The position numbers and the translations under genes are program-made. Under the pieces are notes generated by a model. It was given only the letters and a program-made list of their open reading frames with translations. It ran no database searches and was not told the origin of the DNA. DNA of 64,000 nt from Echiichthys vipera (Eukaryota; Chordata; Actinopteri; Perciformes; Trachinidae), in NCBI GenBank assembly GCA_963691815.1, contig OY829665.1, forward strand, positions 27,373,906-27,437,905, given 5' to 3'. Below, piece by piece: positions 1-12,326 of the stretch (its first letter is position 1; each line of letters starts with the position of its first letter).

Positions 1-1978
1 TCAGTGCGGTTCCTTTAATGCCAATTAGATGCTCCAGTCTCTGTAGCAGGATGTGATGGTCAAAAGTGACGAAGGCAGCACTAAGATCTAGTAAAACAAG
101 TACAGAGACAAGTCCTTTGTTTGAAGCTATTAGAAGGTCGTTAGTAATTTTCACCAGTGCTGTCTCAGTGCTATGATTTGCTCTAAATCCTGACTGGAAA
201 TCCTCAAATATCTCATTATTATGTAAAAAGTCACACAACTGATTGGCAACTAATTTCTCGAGGATCTTAGAGAGAAAAGGAAGGTTAGATATAGGTCTAT
301 AGTTGGCTAATACCTCAGGATCAAGACTGGGCTTTTTAAGAAGAGGTTTAATTACAGCTACTTTAAAAGACTGTGGTACATAACCTGCTGATAAAGACAT
401 GTTAATCATATCTAATACAGGAGTGCTAATTAAAGGTAACCCTTCTTTAAGTAACCTAGTTGGAATAGAGTCTAGGAGACAAGTAGAAGGTTTTGATGCT
501 GAAATAGTAGAGTTTAATTTGTTAAGGTCGACTGTAGAAAAGCAGTCCAAGAATATATCAGGTCGTACAGTTTGTAAGGTTCCTGGGTTTGATGAAAAAT
601 TGGTTCCAAGCGAGTTGATTTTGTCTCTAATAGTTATTAGTTACTACTGAGGGTTATAGGAATACATGGCTCAATAGAGCTGTGGCTCTCTGTCAGCCTG
701 GCTACAGTGCTGAAAAGAAATCTAGGATTGTTCTTATTCTCTATTAAAGATGAGTAGTATGCTGCTCTGGTATTACGGAGGTCCTTCCTATAGGTTTTAA
801 GACTTTCTTGCCAAACTAAGTGAGATTCCTCCAGTTTAGTGGATCGCCATTTACTTTCCAACTTTCGCGATATTTGTTTTATTTCACAGGTTTGTGAGTT
901 ATACCACGGAGCTAACTTCCTCTGTTTTATTATCTTCTTTTTTAAAGGAGCAACAGAGTCGAGTGTTGTTCTTAGAGACCCTGCAACACTTTCAGAGAAA
1001 CTAACGTTAGTGCAGGAATCTTGAATATTAGGATAAGGCATTAAAGTAAATGCAGATGGAATCGCTTCCTTAAATTTAGTTCAGATAAACATCTAGTGTA
1101 GACACTTTTACCCAGAGGTGAGTAGTCCTGTAATATGAATTCAAAAGTTATTAAATAATGGTCTGATAAAATAGGATTCTGTGGAAAGACCATTAAGTCA
1201 TTCATTTCCACACCATAAACCAAAACAAGGTCGAGGGTGTGATTAAAACAGTGGTTAGGTTTATGTACACTCTGACTAAAACCAATCGAATCTAATAGAC
1301 TGTTATTGAGACTATTATTATCGCTGTCCACATGAATATTAAAATCACCTACAATGATTACTTTGTCAGATTTAAGGACTAAATTTGACAGAAACTCTGA
1401 GAATTCAGACAGAAATTCAGAGTACGGACCAGGAGCACGGTACACTATAACAAATATAATTGGCTGCACAGTTTTCCAGGTTGAATGTGAAAGACTATGA
1501 ACAAGACTTTCAAATGAATTATAATTTAGTTTAGGTTTAGGGTTTATTAATAGGCCTGAGTCATAAATAGCTGCAACCCCTCCTCCTCAACCACTGCCTC
1601 GAGGAATATGAGTATTAATATGATGGGAGGAGTGGATTCATTTAGGCTAACATATTCTTCGGGACGCAGCCATGTTTCGGTCAGACAGAGTAAATCAATA
1701 TGGTTATCTGATATCGGATCGTTTACTAATACAGCATTAGATGACAGAGATCTGATGTTTAAAAGTCCACATTTTATTTTCTGATATTGTTGCATTGTCG
1801 CAGATTTTGCGTTGATTTGTATCAAGTTTTTCTTTATAGCTCCTCTTCTGTTCATTTTTGATCTGTTTAATTTAAATGATCGTGGGGCAGACAGTGTTTG
1901 TATACTAAACTGAGCTGGAAAATGCTCCACAGGGAGCGCAGAGAGGTGTGTAAGACTGCCATTCTGCTTCCTGGGCAC
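1..1978 (-). pseudogene. L2 ORF2 remnant (APE endonuclease and N-terminal RT)
   Basis: Endonuclease blocks are readable on the minus strand in shifting frames: NIRSLSS and LTETWL near 1700-1790, VYRAPGPYSEF and GDFNIHVD near 1320-1450, and LSDHYLITFEF near 1150. The linker follows (637-1041) and then RT N-terminal motifs (1-600, including SGFRANHST and DLSAAF counterparts). At least four frame changes or stops separate these blocks, so no functional protein is expected. The RT catalytic YADD lies beyond the window edge. Confidence 0.8.
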
Positions 1979-2055
1979 CTTCGATAAGGGCAGCGCAGAG
2001 AGGTGTATTAAACTGCGACTCTGCTTCCTGATCCCATCACTGGGTTGTCATGGTT

Positions 2056-2945
2056 TTAGACCGCTAACAACTGCGTCCAGGTTCTTAGATATGAGAGCGG
2101 CACCCTCCAAAGTAGGATGAATACCATCTCTCCTAATAAGACCAGGTTTTCCCAGAAAGACTGCCAATTATCTACGAAGCCCACATTATTTACCGGGCAC
2201 CATCCAGACAGCCAGCGACGGAATGATGACATGCGGCTATACATGTCATCGCAAGTCAAGTTGGGCAGGGGACCAGAGAAAATTACGGAGTCCGACATAG
2301 TTTTTGCATAAGCACACACTGACTCCACATTAATTTTAGTGACCTCCGATTGACGTAATCGGGTGTCATTACCGCCGACGTGAATAACAATCCTACCATA
2401 TTTGCGTTTATCCTTAGCCAGAAGTTTCAAATAGGATTCAATGTTGCCCGCTCTGGCCCCTGGGATGCATTTTACTACGGTCCCTGGTGTCACTAAGTTC
2501 ACGTTTCTCAGAATGGAGCTGCCAATAACCAGTGTTGTTTCCTCAGCAGGTGAGTCACTGAGTGGAGAAAACTTGTTTGAAACGTGAACGGGCGGATGGT
2601 TAACCATGGGCTTCGATTTAGAACTATGCTTTCCTCTCACAGTCACCCAGGAGGGCCCTGGCTGCTCAGGGATTGACGGGGGAGGGCTAGCAGTAGCTAA
2701 CGCTACACTATGTGGCTTCGCACCGGCTAAAGTTGTAGGTGGCTGGCTAGCTACTGTAGCGTAAGACTGAGCTTCCATGGTGCGGAGCCGTGCCTATAAC
2801 TCACTGAGCCTCGCCTCCAGCGCTACAAATACACTACACCTATGACACTTACCATTATCACTAAAGGAGGCAGAGGAGTAGCTAAACATACGACACTCCG
2901 AGCAAGAGAGAGCAGGAGAGAGAGCGGGGGAAGTCATCACCAGCC
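2056..2945 (-). pseudogene. L2 ORF1 (zinc-ribbon, coiled-coil, SGNH esterase), broken
   Basis: Translation from an ATG at about 2945 gives a CxxC...CxxC pair (CSEC, then CHRC), a short heptad-like helix (VALEARLSEL), a Pro/Ala-rich linker and an SGNH-hydrolase domain. Esterase blocks visible are VIGSSILRNV (candidate nucleophile Ser) and HVGGNDTR (block III). One in-frame stop lies between the helix and the linker. A frameshift after the NWQSFW segment scrambles block V (Asp-x-x-His), which survives in copy B. Esterase-type ORF1 proteins are known from fish L2 elements such as ZfL2; they bind RNA and act in the retrotransposition particle. This copy should be non-functional. Confidence 0.82.
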
Positions 2946-3204
2946 GTGAAGCTAACTGCTAAGCTAAAGTGGCTAACAGCGTGTAACGATTAATTAGCAA
3001 GAAAGCGGCTGAAAGAAGGAGAGCTGTGAGTGCTTGAGTAGAACTAGTGGATGTTTAAATGTTAAGCGGTAGTTAGCCGCTGTGGTGAATATTATAGCAA
3101 AAACAGTTGAATTTAGTGAGAGCAGCTAACAGTGAAATAACAACGAGTGACCAACACACAAGCACAGGAAACAACGTAATACGTCACCGTAACACGTCAG
3201 CACG

Positions 3205-3353
3205 TACCAGAGCAGGAGGCGGGCCGAGATCTCAGCATACAATGACTCACTGAAGCCTTGCGAACGTCGTGTTGACTGGTCTAAATCCGAGTGGTCGTCA
3301 GTTATTAGATCCGAGTGGTCTAAATCCGAGTGGTCGTCAGTTATTAGACTTCT
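3205..3353. repeat. Short tandem repeat between L2 copy A and an RTE-like LINE
   Basis: Bases 3278-3348 contain the phrase GGTCTAAATCCGAGTGGTCG twice, joined by a partial copy (GTCAGTTATTAGATCCGAG). The two long copies are about 40 bp apart. No coding content is seen. Confidence 0.6.
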
Positions 3354-5325
3354 GTGCTAGTCACGGATTATCTATAACTAACACCATGTTCAAACATAAG
3401 GATACCCATAAGTGTACGTAGTACCAGAGCACCCTAGGCCAAAGGTCGATGATCGATTTTGTGATCGTATCATCTGACCTGAGGCCGTATGTTTTGGACA
3501 CTGGAGTGAAGAGAGGGGCAGAGCTGTCAACTGATCACCATCTGATGAGTTGGATCAGAGGATGGGGGAAGATTCTGGACAGACCAGGTAAACCCAAACG
3601 AGTAGTACGGGTGCACTAGGAACGTCTGGAGGAGGCCCCTGTCCAAGAGATCTTCAACTCACACCTCCGGCGGAGCTTTTCTGGCATCCCTGTGGAGGTT
3701 GGGGGCATTGAACCCGAGTGGGCAATGTTCAAAGCTTCCATTGCTGAAGCTGCAGCGGTGAGCTGTGGCCTCAAGGTCTTAGGTGCCTCAAGGGGCGGTA
3801 ACCCTCAAACACCGCGGTGGACACCGGTGGTCAGGGAAGCTGTCCGACTGAAGAAGGAGGCCTTCCGGAATATACTATCCCAGAAGACTCTGGAGGCAGT
3901 TGCAAGGTACCGACAGGCCAGAAGGGCTGCAGCCTCTGCTGTGTCAGAGGCAAAGCAGCGGGTGTGGGAGGAGTTCGGAGAAGTCATGGAGAAGGACTTT
4001 CGGGCGGCACCAAGGTGCTTCTAGAAAACCATTCGACATCTCAGGAGGGGGAAACGGGGAACCGTCCAAGCTGTTTACAGAAAGGACGGGACGCTGGTGA
4101 CCTAAGCCGATGAGGTAATCGGGCGGTGGAAGGAGCTCTTTGAGGAACTCCTTAATCCGACTAACACGCCCTCTTTTGTAGAGGCAGAGCTGGAGGCTGA
4201 TGGGGAATCATTGTCAATATCTCTGGCAGAAGTCACTGAGGTAGTCAAACAACTCCACAGTGGCAAAGCCCCAGGGGTTGATGAGATTCGTCCAGAAATG
4301 CTGAAAGCTTTGGGTTTGGAGGGGCTGTCTTGGTTGACACACCTCTTGTGTAGGCCACCCAATCTCTGTAAACCCAAAGCGAGAGCTGTGTCCCGATCCT
4401 CGTCAGTAAGTCGGATTCGTTCTCGTGGGGGTTGGCCTCCGCCAGGGGTGCGCTTTGTCACCAATCCTGTTCGTGATTTTCACGGACAGGATATCGAGGC
4501 GTAGTAGTGGTGGGGAGGGGTGTCAGTTCGGTGGGCTGAGGATCTCGTCTCTGCTTTTCGCAGATGATGTGGTCCTGATGGCATCGTCGGTCAGTGACCT
4601 TCAGCACTCACTGGATCGGTTCGCAGCCGAGTGTGAAACGGCTGGGATGAGGATCAGCACCTCCAAATCTGAGGCCATGGCTCTCAGCAGGAAACCGGTG
4701 GATTGCCTACTCCAGGTAGGGAATGAGTCCTTACCCCAAGTGAAGGAGTTCAAGTACCTCAGGATCATGTGAGTGGACAGCGGGGGCGGTGCTGCAGTGG
4801 CTCTACCGCACCGTTGTGACAAAAAGAGAGCTGAGCCGGAAGGAAAAGCTCTGGATTTACCGGTCAATCTTCGTTCCTACCCTCACCTATGGTCATGAAA
4901 GCTGGGTCATGACCGAAAGAACGAGGTTGCGTGTACCAGCGGCCGAAATGGGTTTTCTCAGGAGGGTGGCTGGAGTCTCCCTTAGAGATAGGGTGAGAAG
5001 TTCTGCCATCTGTGAGGAACTCGGAGTAGAGCCGCTGCTCCTTTGCGTTGAAAGGAGCCAGTTGAGGTGGTTCGGAATCTAGTAAGGATGCCCCCTGGGC
5101 GCCTCCCTAGGGAGGTGTTCCAGGCACGTCCAGCTGGGAGGAGGCCTCGGGGAACTAGGTCTAGGTGGAGAGATTATATCTCCACACTGGCCTGGGAACG
5201 CCTCGGGATCCCCCAGTTTGAGCTGGTTAACGTGGCCCGGGAAAGGGAAGTTTGGGGTCCCCTGCTAAAGCTGCTGCCGACCCGACCCCGGATAAGCGTT
5301 GACGATGAGATGAGACGAGATGAGA
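3354..5325 (+). mobile_element. RTE-like LINE, 5'-truncated, copy i
   Basis: Translation gives the end of an APE endonuclease (SHGLSITNT, MIDFVIVSSDLRPYV, STDHHL), a basic linker, then RT with GLRQGCALSPILF and the catalytic FADD at about 4558. A C-terminal block follows (PPGRLPREVFQARPAGRRPRG, RWRDYI). A deletion near 4345-4420 removes much of the RT fingers and palm, and several stops and frameshifts are present. It ends in a GATGA-rich tail (5301-5325), which fits the short repeat tails of RTE-clade elements such as Rex3. RTE is my best assignment, not proven. Related pieces lie at 27791-29135, 48341-48818 and 63466-64000. Confidence 0.75.
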
Positions 5326-5330
5326 TAAAA

Positions 5331-5470
5331 AGTAGATTCAGTACTTTGACTAAATTATTTGAAAATAAATAAATATAAAGCAGATTTAGTACATTGGCTA
5401 AATTAAATTAAAAATAAATAAGAAGCAGATTTGGTACATTGACTAAATGAATTTAAAAGTACATTAATAA
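5331..5470. repeat. Tandem repeat, three units of about 47 bp
   Basis: Three diverged units are visible, each with a version of GCAGATTTAGTACATTGACT followed by an A/T-rich AAATAAATAA stretch, starting near 5331, 5381 and 5425. They directly follow the GATGA tail of the RTE-like element and may be an expanded tail or flank. No coding content. Confidence 0.65.
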
Positions 5471-5479
5471 AAAACGATA

Positions 5480-8400
5480 ATGCTAAAGTAATCCTGTGTT
5501 TCCACTGCAGCTTTGATACACACACTTACCAGCCGCTCCTTACTCCTTCACGTGACGGAATCTATTCTCTACAATTATTCTCATGTGACTTTAAGGGGTC
5601 AAACACTGTTTGATTAGGGAGGAGACCCCGGAAGATTAGTTTAGTGGTTAGTTCGAGCTAGAGAGCTCAGTGTTTTTTCTATGGGAGTAGCCCTCAGATT
5701 GGTCAAATTGTTACTGTCTTGTTTTATGTTGTTTTTGTTATGCTTTATGTGCGTCTGGGCCTTTTTTTGTGTGTTTTTGTTAGTTTTTTTACCCTTCCTC
5801 CCCACTCACTTCCTCCACTACTACAGATTACTTTAAGGTCATGCAGTGTCATTCTAACTTATTATTATTGTTCCTATGGCCAATGCTGTAAAGACAGGTA
5901 CTGGAGTGCGTCTGATTTCCTGGAATACTAAGGGAATGAACAAAGCAATCAAAATAGGTAAGGTCCTGACACAGTTGCAGCAGCTTCAGGGGGATGGGAT
6001 GTTTCTGCAGGAAACACATCTCAAAACAGCCGACACCTCACGTATTAAGAGGGCATGAGCCACTTATTCCATTCCAAATTGACAGATAGAGTTAGAGGGG
6101 CAGCTATCATCATTCATTAAAGGTTCCTGTTTGAGCCAACAAATGTAATCCTAGATACTGAATGCCACTATGTCATAGTTTCAGGCACACTCCAGAACAC
6201 ACCAGTGGTCTTAGTTTCGGTATATGCAAGTTCAAAGACACCACTGATGTCAGCAGCGGCACTCTATTGGAAGCACTTAAAGCTACTGTTCGAGGACAAA
6301 TGATATCCTATGTTTCTCAAATGAGAAGGGCGGAACGGGCTTGCCTTGTGGAAATTCCGAAGGAACTAGTAAAACTCGATGGAACTTACTCTATCTCTCC
6401 TGAAGGCAGACTGCCAGCGACCTTGTATGAGGCATCTTTTTCGTTGCTACTGAAGAAAGACAGGGATCCTACTTCATGTGGCAGCTACAGACCGGTCTCA
6501 CTTTTAAACATAGATTGTAAGATTCTTGCTAAGGTCCTTACCATCTGCCTCCAAAGTTTGATGTCATCAATAATTTCACAAGACCAGACCGGCTTCATAT
6601 TAGGGAAACATCCATTCTTCAACACCGGAAGGCAACATTATATTCTCACATGGTTCGGACACTCCTGAGGTCGTAGTGGCGCTATATGCGGAGAAAGCCT
6701 TTGACCAGGTAGAGTGGGGCTTCCTATTTTATATTTTGGGGAAATTTGGCTTTGATTCTAATTTTATTTCTTGGGTTAAGCTTCTGTATGCAACTCTCTC
6801 TGCATCTGGAAACACTAACGGCGTCCGTTGAGCATGTTTCCCTCTTAGGCGTGGGACCCGGCAGGGCTGCCCACTCTCCCCCTTGTTGTTCAACATAGCC
6901 ATCAAGCCGTTAGCCATCTGGCTTAGAACCCAGAATGAGTTTGAAAGCATCACTTGTGATGGCGTGGTCCACAAACACACCTTATATGCCGATGACCTTC
7001 TCTTATTTAATTCAAACCCCACAACCTCCCTCCCCCCAGTTTTATCAATCCTTAATCAGTTTGGACACCTATCGGGTATTAAATGAATATTCAGAAAAGT
7101 AAGTTATTCTTCATCAAAAACTTGGCGAGATCACTCCTACAATCTATATTCCCCTTTAAAACAGATGACGAGGGGTTCAAGTATTTGGGGGTGTTTATCA
7201 CCAGCTCCTTCAGGGACCATTTTCAAAAGAAAGGATTGGATAAATGCAAGTCAGACTTGTCTAGATGGGCAGGCCTCCCCCTGTCCCTTGCATGCCGGGT
7301 TAATCTTATTAAAATGGTCATTTTACCAAAGTTTCTGTACCTTTTTCAACACCTCCCAATTTGTCTCAACAAATCGTTCTTTACTAACCTGGACCAACAA
7401 CTTACGGCCTTTATCTGGCAAAATAAGCCAGCCCGTATCAAAAAACATATTCTTCAACTCCCTAAAAATGAAGGTGGACTAGCACTCCTTAGTTTCCACC
7501 ACCACTTCTGGGCTTGCAACATTAATAAACTTTTATATTGGCTCCGCGGTAAAGTGGCAGACGCCTGCCCGCCATGGGCTCATACTGAGATAGCATCAAC
7601 CTACTGTTCTTTGCACTCTAAGATTTGCTCACAGCTCCCCATAACTGCCCACAAGGTCTCATCCAATCCAGTTGTCGTTAATGCCATCAAAGTTTGGATC
7701 CAGTTCAGGAAGCAGTACCGCTTGCTAAGAGCTTCGGTCCTTGCCCCAGTTTTGAATAATCATGCCTTTCTCCTTTCCTGCAACGACCCTGCATATGGTC
7801 AGATAAGGGCCTCAAAACTCTTAAAGACCTGTATGACAAAGGGGTTTTTGTGTCCTTTGCATTTATGTCATACAAATACAGCCTGACTAATAGAAACTTT
7901 TTTCGGTACCTTCAAATAAGCCTTTTTGTCCAAAAGCAATCCTCACATTTTCCGAACCGCTCCCCTGAAGCTGAGATGGACCAGTTCCTGTCTCTCAACA
8001 TACAACACAAACGACTGATATCTGTCATTTATAATAAGATTCCTCCTCTGAGCCGAGTCCCCATTTCCTCACCTAAAAGTGCATGGGAAAAGGATTTGGG
8101 GGTAGACATTACTGATGACCAGTGGAGGGACATTCTGAAACTGGTCCACTCGTCTTTGATTTGTGCCAGGCACGGCCTATTACAGTGGAAGGTCCTCCAT
8201 AGAGCCCATTTCACCAACACTAAATTGGCTAAGATATACCCTAGCCACAGTGACGCTTGTAACTGCTGTAAGCAGTCCCCAGCCGACCGCGCACACATGT
8301 TCTGGATGTGCCAGACGCTTGCTGAATTTTGGTCTGATATATTTCAAACCCTCAAACAGGCTCTTAACACAAATTTGAAACCAAATCCCTTGACTGTTCT

Positions 8401-8689
8401 TTTTGGGCTCCCTTCGTCTAAAAATCTGCCCATTATTACACAACGTGTCGTGGCCTTCACCACCCTGCTCGCCAGATGTAACATTCTCCTTAAATGGAAA
8501 TTAGTCTCTCCACCGACTCATAATAGTTGGATCTGTGAAATTTCACAGAGAGACCCCCCCCCCATTTATTTAATTTATTTTTTGTTGTCTTTCTCTTTCT
8601 TGAATTACGTTAATTATTTTTGCTATTAGTTTTAGTGTGTTTTTCTCTTTCTTTTCCTTTTTATTTTTATTGGCCTTATATTGCTCAGG
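5480..8689 (+). mobile_element. Fish L1-clade LINE, internally deleted
   Basis: A 5' leader (about 5480-5870) is followed by an APE endonuclease start (LISWNTKGMN, MFLQETH, 5876-6060). The reading jumps near 6235 from endonuclease to late linker, so several hundred codons are deleted. RT then follows: YRPVSLLNIDCKI, QTGFI, EKAFDQVEW, RQGCPLSPLLFNI and LYADDLLLF near 6975. The long C-terminal region (7083-8570) ends with a cysteine/histidine cluster (CNCC...H...C near 8250). The family resembles teleost L1 (Swimmer type). It carries a stop at 6057, another at 7084 and frameshifts, so it is dead. The 3' end abuts Gypsy sequence at about 8689. Confidence 0.82.
6883..8629 (+). pseudogene. L1 ORF2 RT palm and C-terminal region remnant
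   Basis: This is the longest readable part of the L1. 6883-7086 contains PLSPLLFNIAIKPLA and the catalytic YADD (LYADDLLLF). 7083-7886 covers thumb and connection (FKYLGVFITSSF, RVNLIKMVILPKFLYLF, GGLALLSFHHHFWA). 7850-8629 covers the C-terminal domain with the Cys/His cluster. The three blocks lie in different frames, joined at about 7084 (stop) and about 7850 (frameshift). The catalytic aspartates are kept, but no single open reading frame spans the RT. Confidence 0.75.
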
Positions 8690-9020
8690 TAAAACCAGCT
8701 GAGTGTGATTTGCTATCTTACGATAGAGGACGCCGTTCTCGCCTAAATGCAGTTCCTCCCAGCTACGTACAAGGCACTTACTCTGATCACTCAGGGCTCT
8801 TACTTCACATGCTAATGGTTTTATATTTGTAAGTTTGAACTAAATCACTGGGCTAATGTGCTGGTCATTCCGCTGCGCTTGCGGGATATCAGCTGTTGAG
8901 AGTGATTTGAAACTGTCTTCACAGTCAGCGGTGCACAACAAGGGTGACGTGATCATTGTGCGGGCCCAGGGTGGAGAGTCTTGGGTCTGAATAGCTTGAG
9001 TTGCTGCTGCCACACATTAA
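8690..9020 (-). pseudogene. Ty3/Gypsy pol fragment (RNase H to integrase N-terminus)
   Basis: The minus-strand translation of 8690-8830 reads ALSDQSK, then SWEELHLGENGVLYRK and QLVLP. This is the usual sequence just before the HHCC zinc domain of Ty3/Gypsy integrases. 8830-9020 is a poorly conserved spacer. The fragment continues the pol gene seen at 13684-14760, from which it was separated by the L2 3'-end insertion at 9021-13683. It is cut at 8690 by the L1 3' end. Only the order of pieces is inferred; the broken gene is not rebuilt here. Confidence 0.65.
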
Positions 9021-9302
9021 GATGCCGGGGATAATACTTTTCCTGATACCCTGAGCTTCTCTCCTCTCTGTCTGTATCATTCATGTCTCATCAATGCATG
9101 TAACTAATTCAACTTCTTCCTCAGAGTTGTTTGTGCTTTTTCGTCTCGCAGCTCTCTGCTGATCGTGGTGGTACCTGCTGCCGTGGTCCTGCATGACGCT
9201 TCCTGCTACTACTATAACTATTAGTCATATATACTATCACTAGTCTAATAAAATATAAAATTTGTAGCCTTAAAAACACCATCAGTGGTATGTCTCGCTG
9301 TA
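9021..9302 (+). mobile_element. L2 3' UTR fragment, left part (copy D)
   Basis: From about 9023 (TGCCGGGGATAATACTTTTC) this matches, base by base with few changes, the L2 3' UTR of copy B at 47567-47838. The match stops at about 9302, where the 3' tail of a Rex1-type LINE begins, and resumes at about 13175. It is a 5'-truncated L2 copy later split by another LINE. Confidence 0.85.
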
Positions 9303-9598
9303 TCAGAATCAGAATCAGAATCAGAATCAGGTTTATTGCCAGACATTTTTCATTGCAAGGAATTTGTGCCTACATAAATATAAACATGAACACAAGCAAA
9401 CTAAACATATGGCATTGAATTATATACATGAAATATAAGTGACTGTATTTGTGTGACCAGTGCAGGTGGTAATGTGCAAGTTAAAGTGTCCAGTGAAAAA
9501 AAAGTGTGGGGGGGGGGGGGGGTTAATATAACACCTGTGATTTGGGTACGTTAATATAACGTGTGAGTTCCAGATGTCGTTAATATAACGAATGACAG

Positions 9599-11513
9599 TT
9601 AAGTGTCTTTAACAGAATTCCAGAGCCTGACGGCAGAGGGGAAGAAACTGTTCTTGTGGCGGGAGGTTTTGGTCCTGATGGACCGCAGCCTCCGGCCAGG
9701 GGGGAGAGGTTCAAATAGATAGTGTCCAGGGTGGGAGGGATCAGCAGCTATCCTCCCTGCTCTCCTCAGGGTCCTGGAAGAGTAGAGTTCTGGGAGAGAA
9801 GGGACGTTGCAGTCAATCACCTTTTCTGCAGAACGTATGATACGCTGCAGTCTGCGCCTGTCCTTGGCAGAGGCAGCAGCGTACCAGACGGTGATGGAGG
9901 AGGTGAGGATGGACTCGATGATGGCAGTGTAGAAGTGGACCAGCATTGTCCGTGGTAGATTGAACTTCTTCAGCTGCCTCAGGAAGTACGTCCTCTGCTG
10001 AGCCTTCTTGATGAGGGAGCTGATGTTTGGCTCCCACCTGAGGTCCTGGGAGATGATGGTTCCCAGGAAGCGGAAGGACTCCACAGTGTCCACTGGAGAG
10101 TCACACAGGATGATGGGGGAGGGTGGGGCTGTGCTCTTCCTGAAATCTATAGTCATCTCCACTGTTTTTGAAGCATTTAGCTCCAGGTTGTTCTCCCTGC
10201 ACCAAGTCACCAGTTGGTCGATCTCCCATCTGTAGGCAGACTCATCCCCACCAGAGATGAGTCCAATGAGGGTGGTGTCATCCGCAAACTTAAGGAGCTT
10301 GACGGACTGGTGACTGGAGGTGCAGTTGTTAGTGTACAGGGAGAAGACCAGGGGAGAAAGAACACAGCCCTGCGGAGAGCCGGTGCTGATCGTCCTGGAG
10401 TCTGGTGGAGTCTGGTATGTTGAGTTGAGAAAGCTTGTCCTGCAGACGAGCCGGGATGATTGTGTTGAATGCAGAGCTGATGTCCACAAACAGGATCCTG
10501 ATGTAGGATCCTGCAGAGTCCAGATGCTGGAGGATGAAGTGTGTAGCCATGTTAACAGCATCGTCTACCGACCTGTTGGCTCTGTAGGCAAACTGCAGGG
10601 GGTCCAGGAGTGAGTCTGTGATGGATTTGAGGTGGGACAAAACCAGGCGCTCAAAGGATTTCATGACCACAGAGGTCAGGGCGACAGGTCTGTAGTCGTT
10701 TAATCCAGTGGGTCCTGGTTTTTTGGGGACTGGTATGATGGTGGAGGCCTTGAAGCAAGCTGGCACACGGCATCTCTCCAGTGAGGTGTTAAAGATGTCC
10801 GTGAACAGAGGAGACAGCTGGTCTGCACAGTGCTTCAGGCAGGATGGCGACACGGAATCTGGCCCAGCAGCTTTGCGGGGGTTCTGTCTCTTGAAGAGCC
10901 GGTTAACGTCTCTCTCAAGGACAGACAGAGGTGTCGGTGGAGGGGGGGTGGGGAGGGTCAGCTGTGGTGGTAGGAGGTTTACAGTCTCTATTGTGGTGGT
11001 GGGGGGGAGAAGGGCTGATGGGCTGGAGCTGGTGGGTAGTGTGTTGGGGGGTGGTGTGAGTACTGTCCAGGTGATCTTCAAAGCGACAGTAGAAGTCGTT
11101 GAGGTTGTTGGCAAGTCGTTGATCGTTAGCAGCAGGGGGGGCTCTTGGCTTGTAGTTGTGGTGATCTGCCTGAGCCCCCTCCAGACAGAGGCAGAGTCGC
11201 TAGAGGAGAACTGATGTTGTAGCTTCTTGGAGTACAGCTGTTTAGCGTCCCTCACCGCCCTGCTAAACCTGTACTTGGCCTCTTTGTACTCTGCTCTGTT
11301 GACACTTTTGAAAGCCCTTTCCTTGTCAGACCTCAACTGTCGCAGTCTGGGTGTGAACCAGGGCTTGTCATTGTTATAAGTCACCCTGGTGCGTGTTGGT
11401 ACACAGCAGTCCTCACAGAAGCTGATGTATGACGTCACAGCTTCTGTGTACTCATCCAGACTGGTGGAAGCAGTCCTGAAAACATCCCAGTCAGTACAGT
11501 CCAGACACGCCTT
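9599..11513 (-). pseudogene. Rex1-type ORF2: linker and reverse transcriptase, frameshifted
   Basis: Minus-strand blocks in order: the linker (CLDCTDWDVFRTAS, YNNDKPWFTPRLRQL), a Pro/Thr-rich spacer, then RT. RT blocks are GPDSVSPSCLK, PVPKKPG, DYRPVALTS, FAYRANRSVDDA and motif A FVDISSAFNT near 10490. A frame change follows near 10330-10560. Motif B (GSPQGCVLSPLVFSLYTN) and catalytic FADD come next (about 10285). The C-terminus ends SFFPSAVRLWNSVKDT at about 9601. The palm is shortened by tens of codons between motifs A and B, so the enzyme should be inactive although FADD is intact. Confidence 0.82.
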
Positions 11514-11516
11514 TAA

Positions 11517-12102
11517 CAGCGTGATCACACTGTCCTTTTGGCCGCGGCCAAAACCGTTTTTTCAGCTAAAGTCTAGTACCTTTAAGTAGTGTGAGCGCAC
11601 CCACTCCGCGCTCAACTGGGGCCAGCTGGGCCGCCACGGCCCGCTTGAAAGAGGTGGGCTTTAGCGGAGCCGTTTGCACATGTACGAGCACGAGCGTGCG
11701 CACGTGTACGAGCACGAGCCCTACGGCAGTAGCGTTATGTCCGCCTGTTCGGACATGTAAATAGAAGGACGGACCATGCGCGGATATTTAACAACAACAA
11801 CAATGGTGGTGAAAGGTTCACGTTGTGTTTACTGCAGATTTGGTCGGATGAAAATATTCAAAAACAGTCGACAAGACGCACAAAAACTCCGACGTCTGTG
11901 GAAAGATTTGTAAACAAAGCCACACACACGCGATCAATGCGTGTGACGTGTTACGGCTTGAAGGCGTATGGACAGCAAGAAGCATTGGCCGAGGCCCTGG
12001 TAGTGTGAGTACAAACGGGGCTGGGGCGCGGGGGGGAGAGGGAGGGGGGACAAGTACCCTAAAGTCCGGGTCGTGGTCTGGGAGGACAGTGTGATCACGC
12101 CC
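11517..12102. mobile_element. PIF/Harbinger-like MITE-1, copy a (586 bp)
   Basis: The ends are inverted: left CAGCGTGATCACACTGTCC, right (reverse strand) GGGCGTGATCACACTGTCC. It is flanked by a 3-bp TAA target duplication at 11514-11516 and 12103-12105, as expected for PIF/Harbinger elements (TWA). It interrupts the Rex1-type LINE linker. The interior has GC-rich subterminal parts, a palindromic GGCCGCGGCC and a (CAA)n stretch. It is non-coding: ORFs across it are not shared in frame. Copy b at 45664-46249 has exactly the same length in opposite orientation. Confidence 0.88.
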
Positions 12103-12244
12103 TAAGTCCTCTGCAGCTTCACTGGTCCACTTTTTTGATGTCCTCACCACAGGTTTAGAGAGTTTTAGTCTTTGTCTGTGGGCAGGAATCAGGTGGACCA
12201 TGTTGTGGTCAGAGTGTCCCAGTGCAGCGCGGGTGACGGCGTGA

Positions 12245-12326
12245 TAATTCAATTCAATTCAATTCAAAAAACTTTATTTGTCCCCGGGGGGCAATTCAGG
12301 TAAGATAAGCGATAAGCGTTGCTGAC
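12245..12326 (-). mobile_element. Short retroposon 3' tail inside the Rex1-type LINE
   Basis: The minus strand reads GGGGACAAATAAAG, T-rich, then four TTGAA units. This has the form of a LINE or SINE 3' end. It sits between the LINE sense segments encoding TREGNTLD and ALGHSDHNMVHL, which would normally be nearly adjacent, so it is an insertion. Parent family unknown. Confidence 0.5.

Larger units (their letters stand above)
1..3204 (-). mobile_element. L2-type non-LTR retrotransposon, copy A (3' end outside window)
   Basis: The copy reads right to left: 5' UTR (about 2950-3204), ORF1 (2056-2945), then ORF2 endonuclease and reverse transcriptase running off the window at base 1. Its 5' end at about 3204 (minus strand CGTGCTGACG) coincides with the 5' ends of copies B (42725) and C (62292), so it is 5'-complete. 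ORF1 type and RT wording place it in the L2 part of the CR1/L2 group. ORF2 is split over several frames and is inactive. The L2 assignment is from memory of the family; the shared ends are seen directly. Confidence 0.88.

Noticed and set aside
11818..12252. ORFs across MITE-1 (and 21662-22024, 53900-54232 in MITE-2)
   Set aside because: Stops and indels differ between copies and no domain is recognised; the elements are non-coding.
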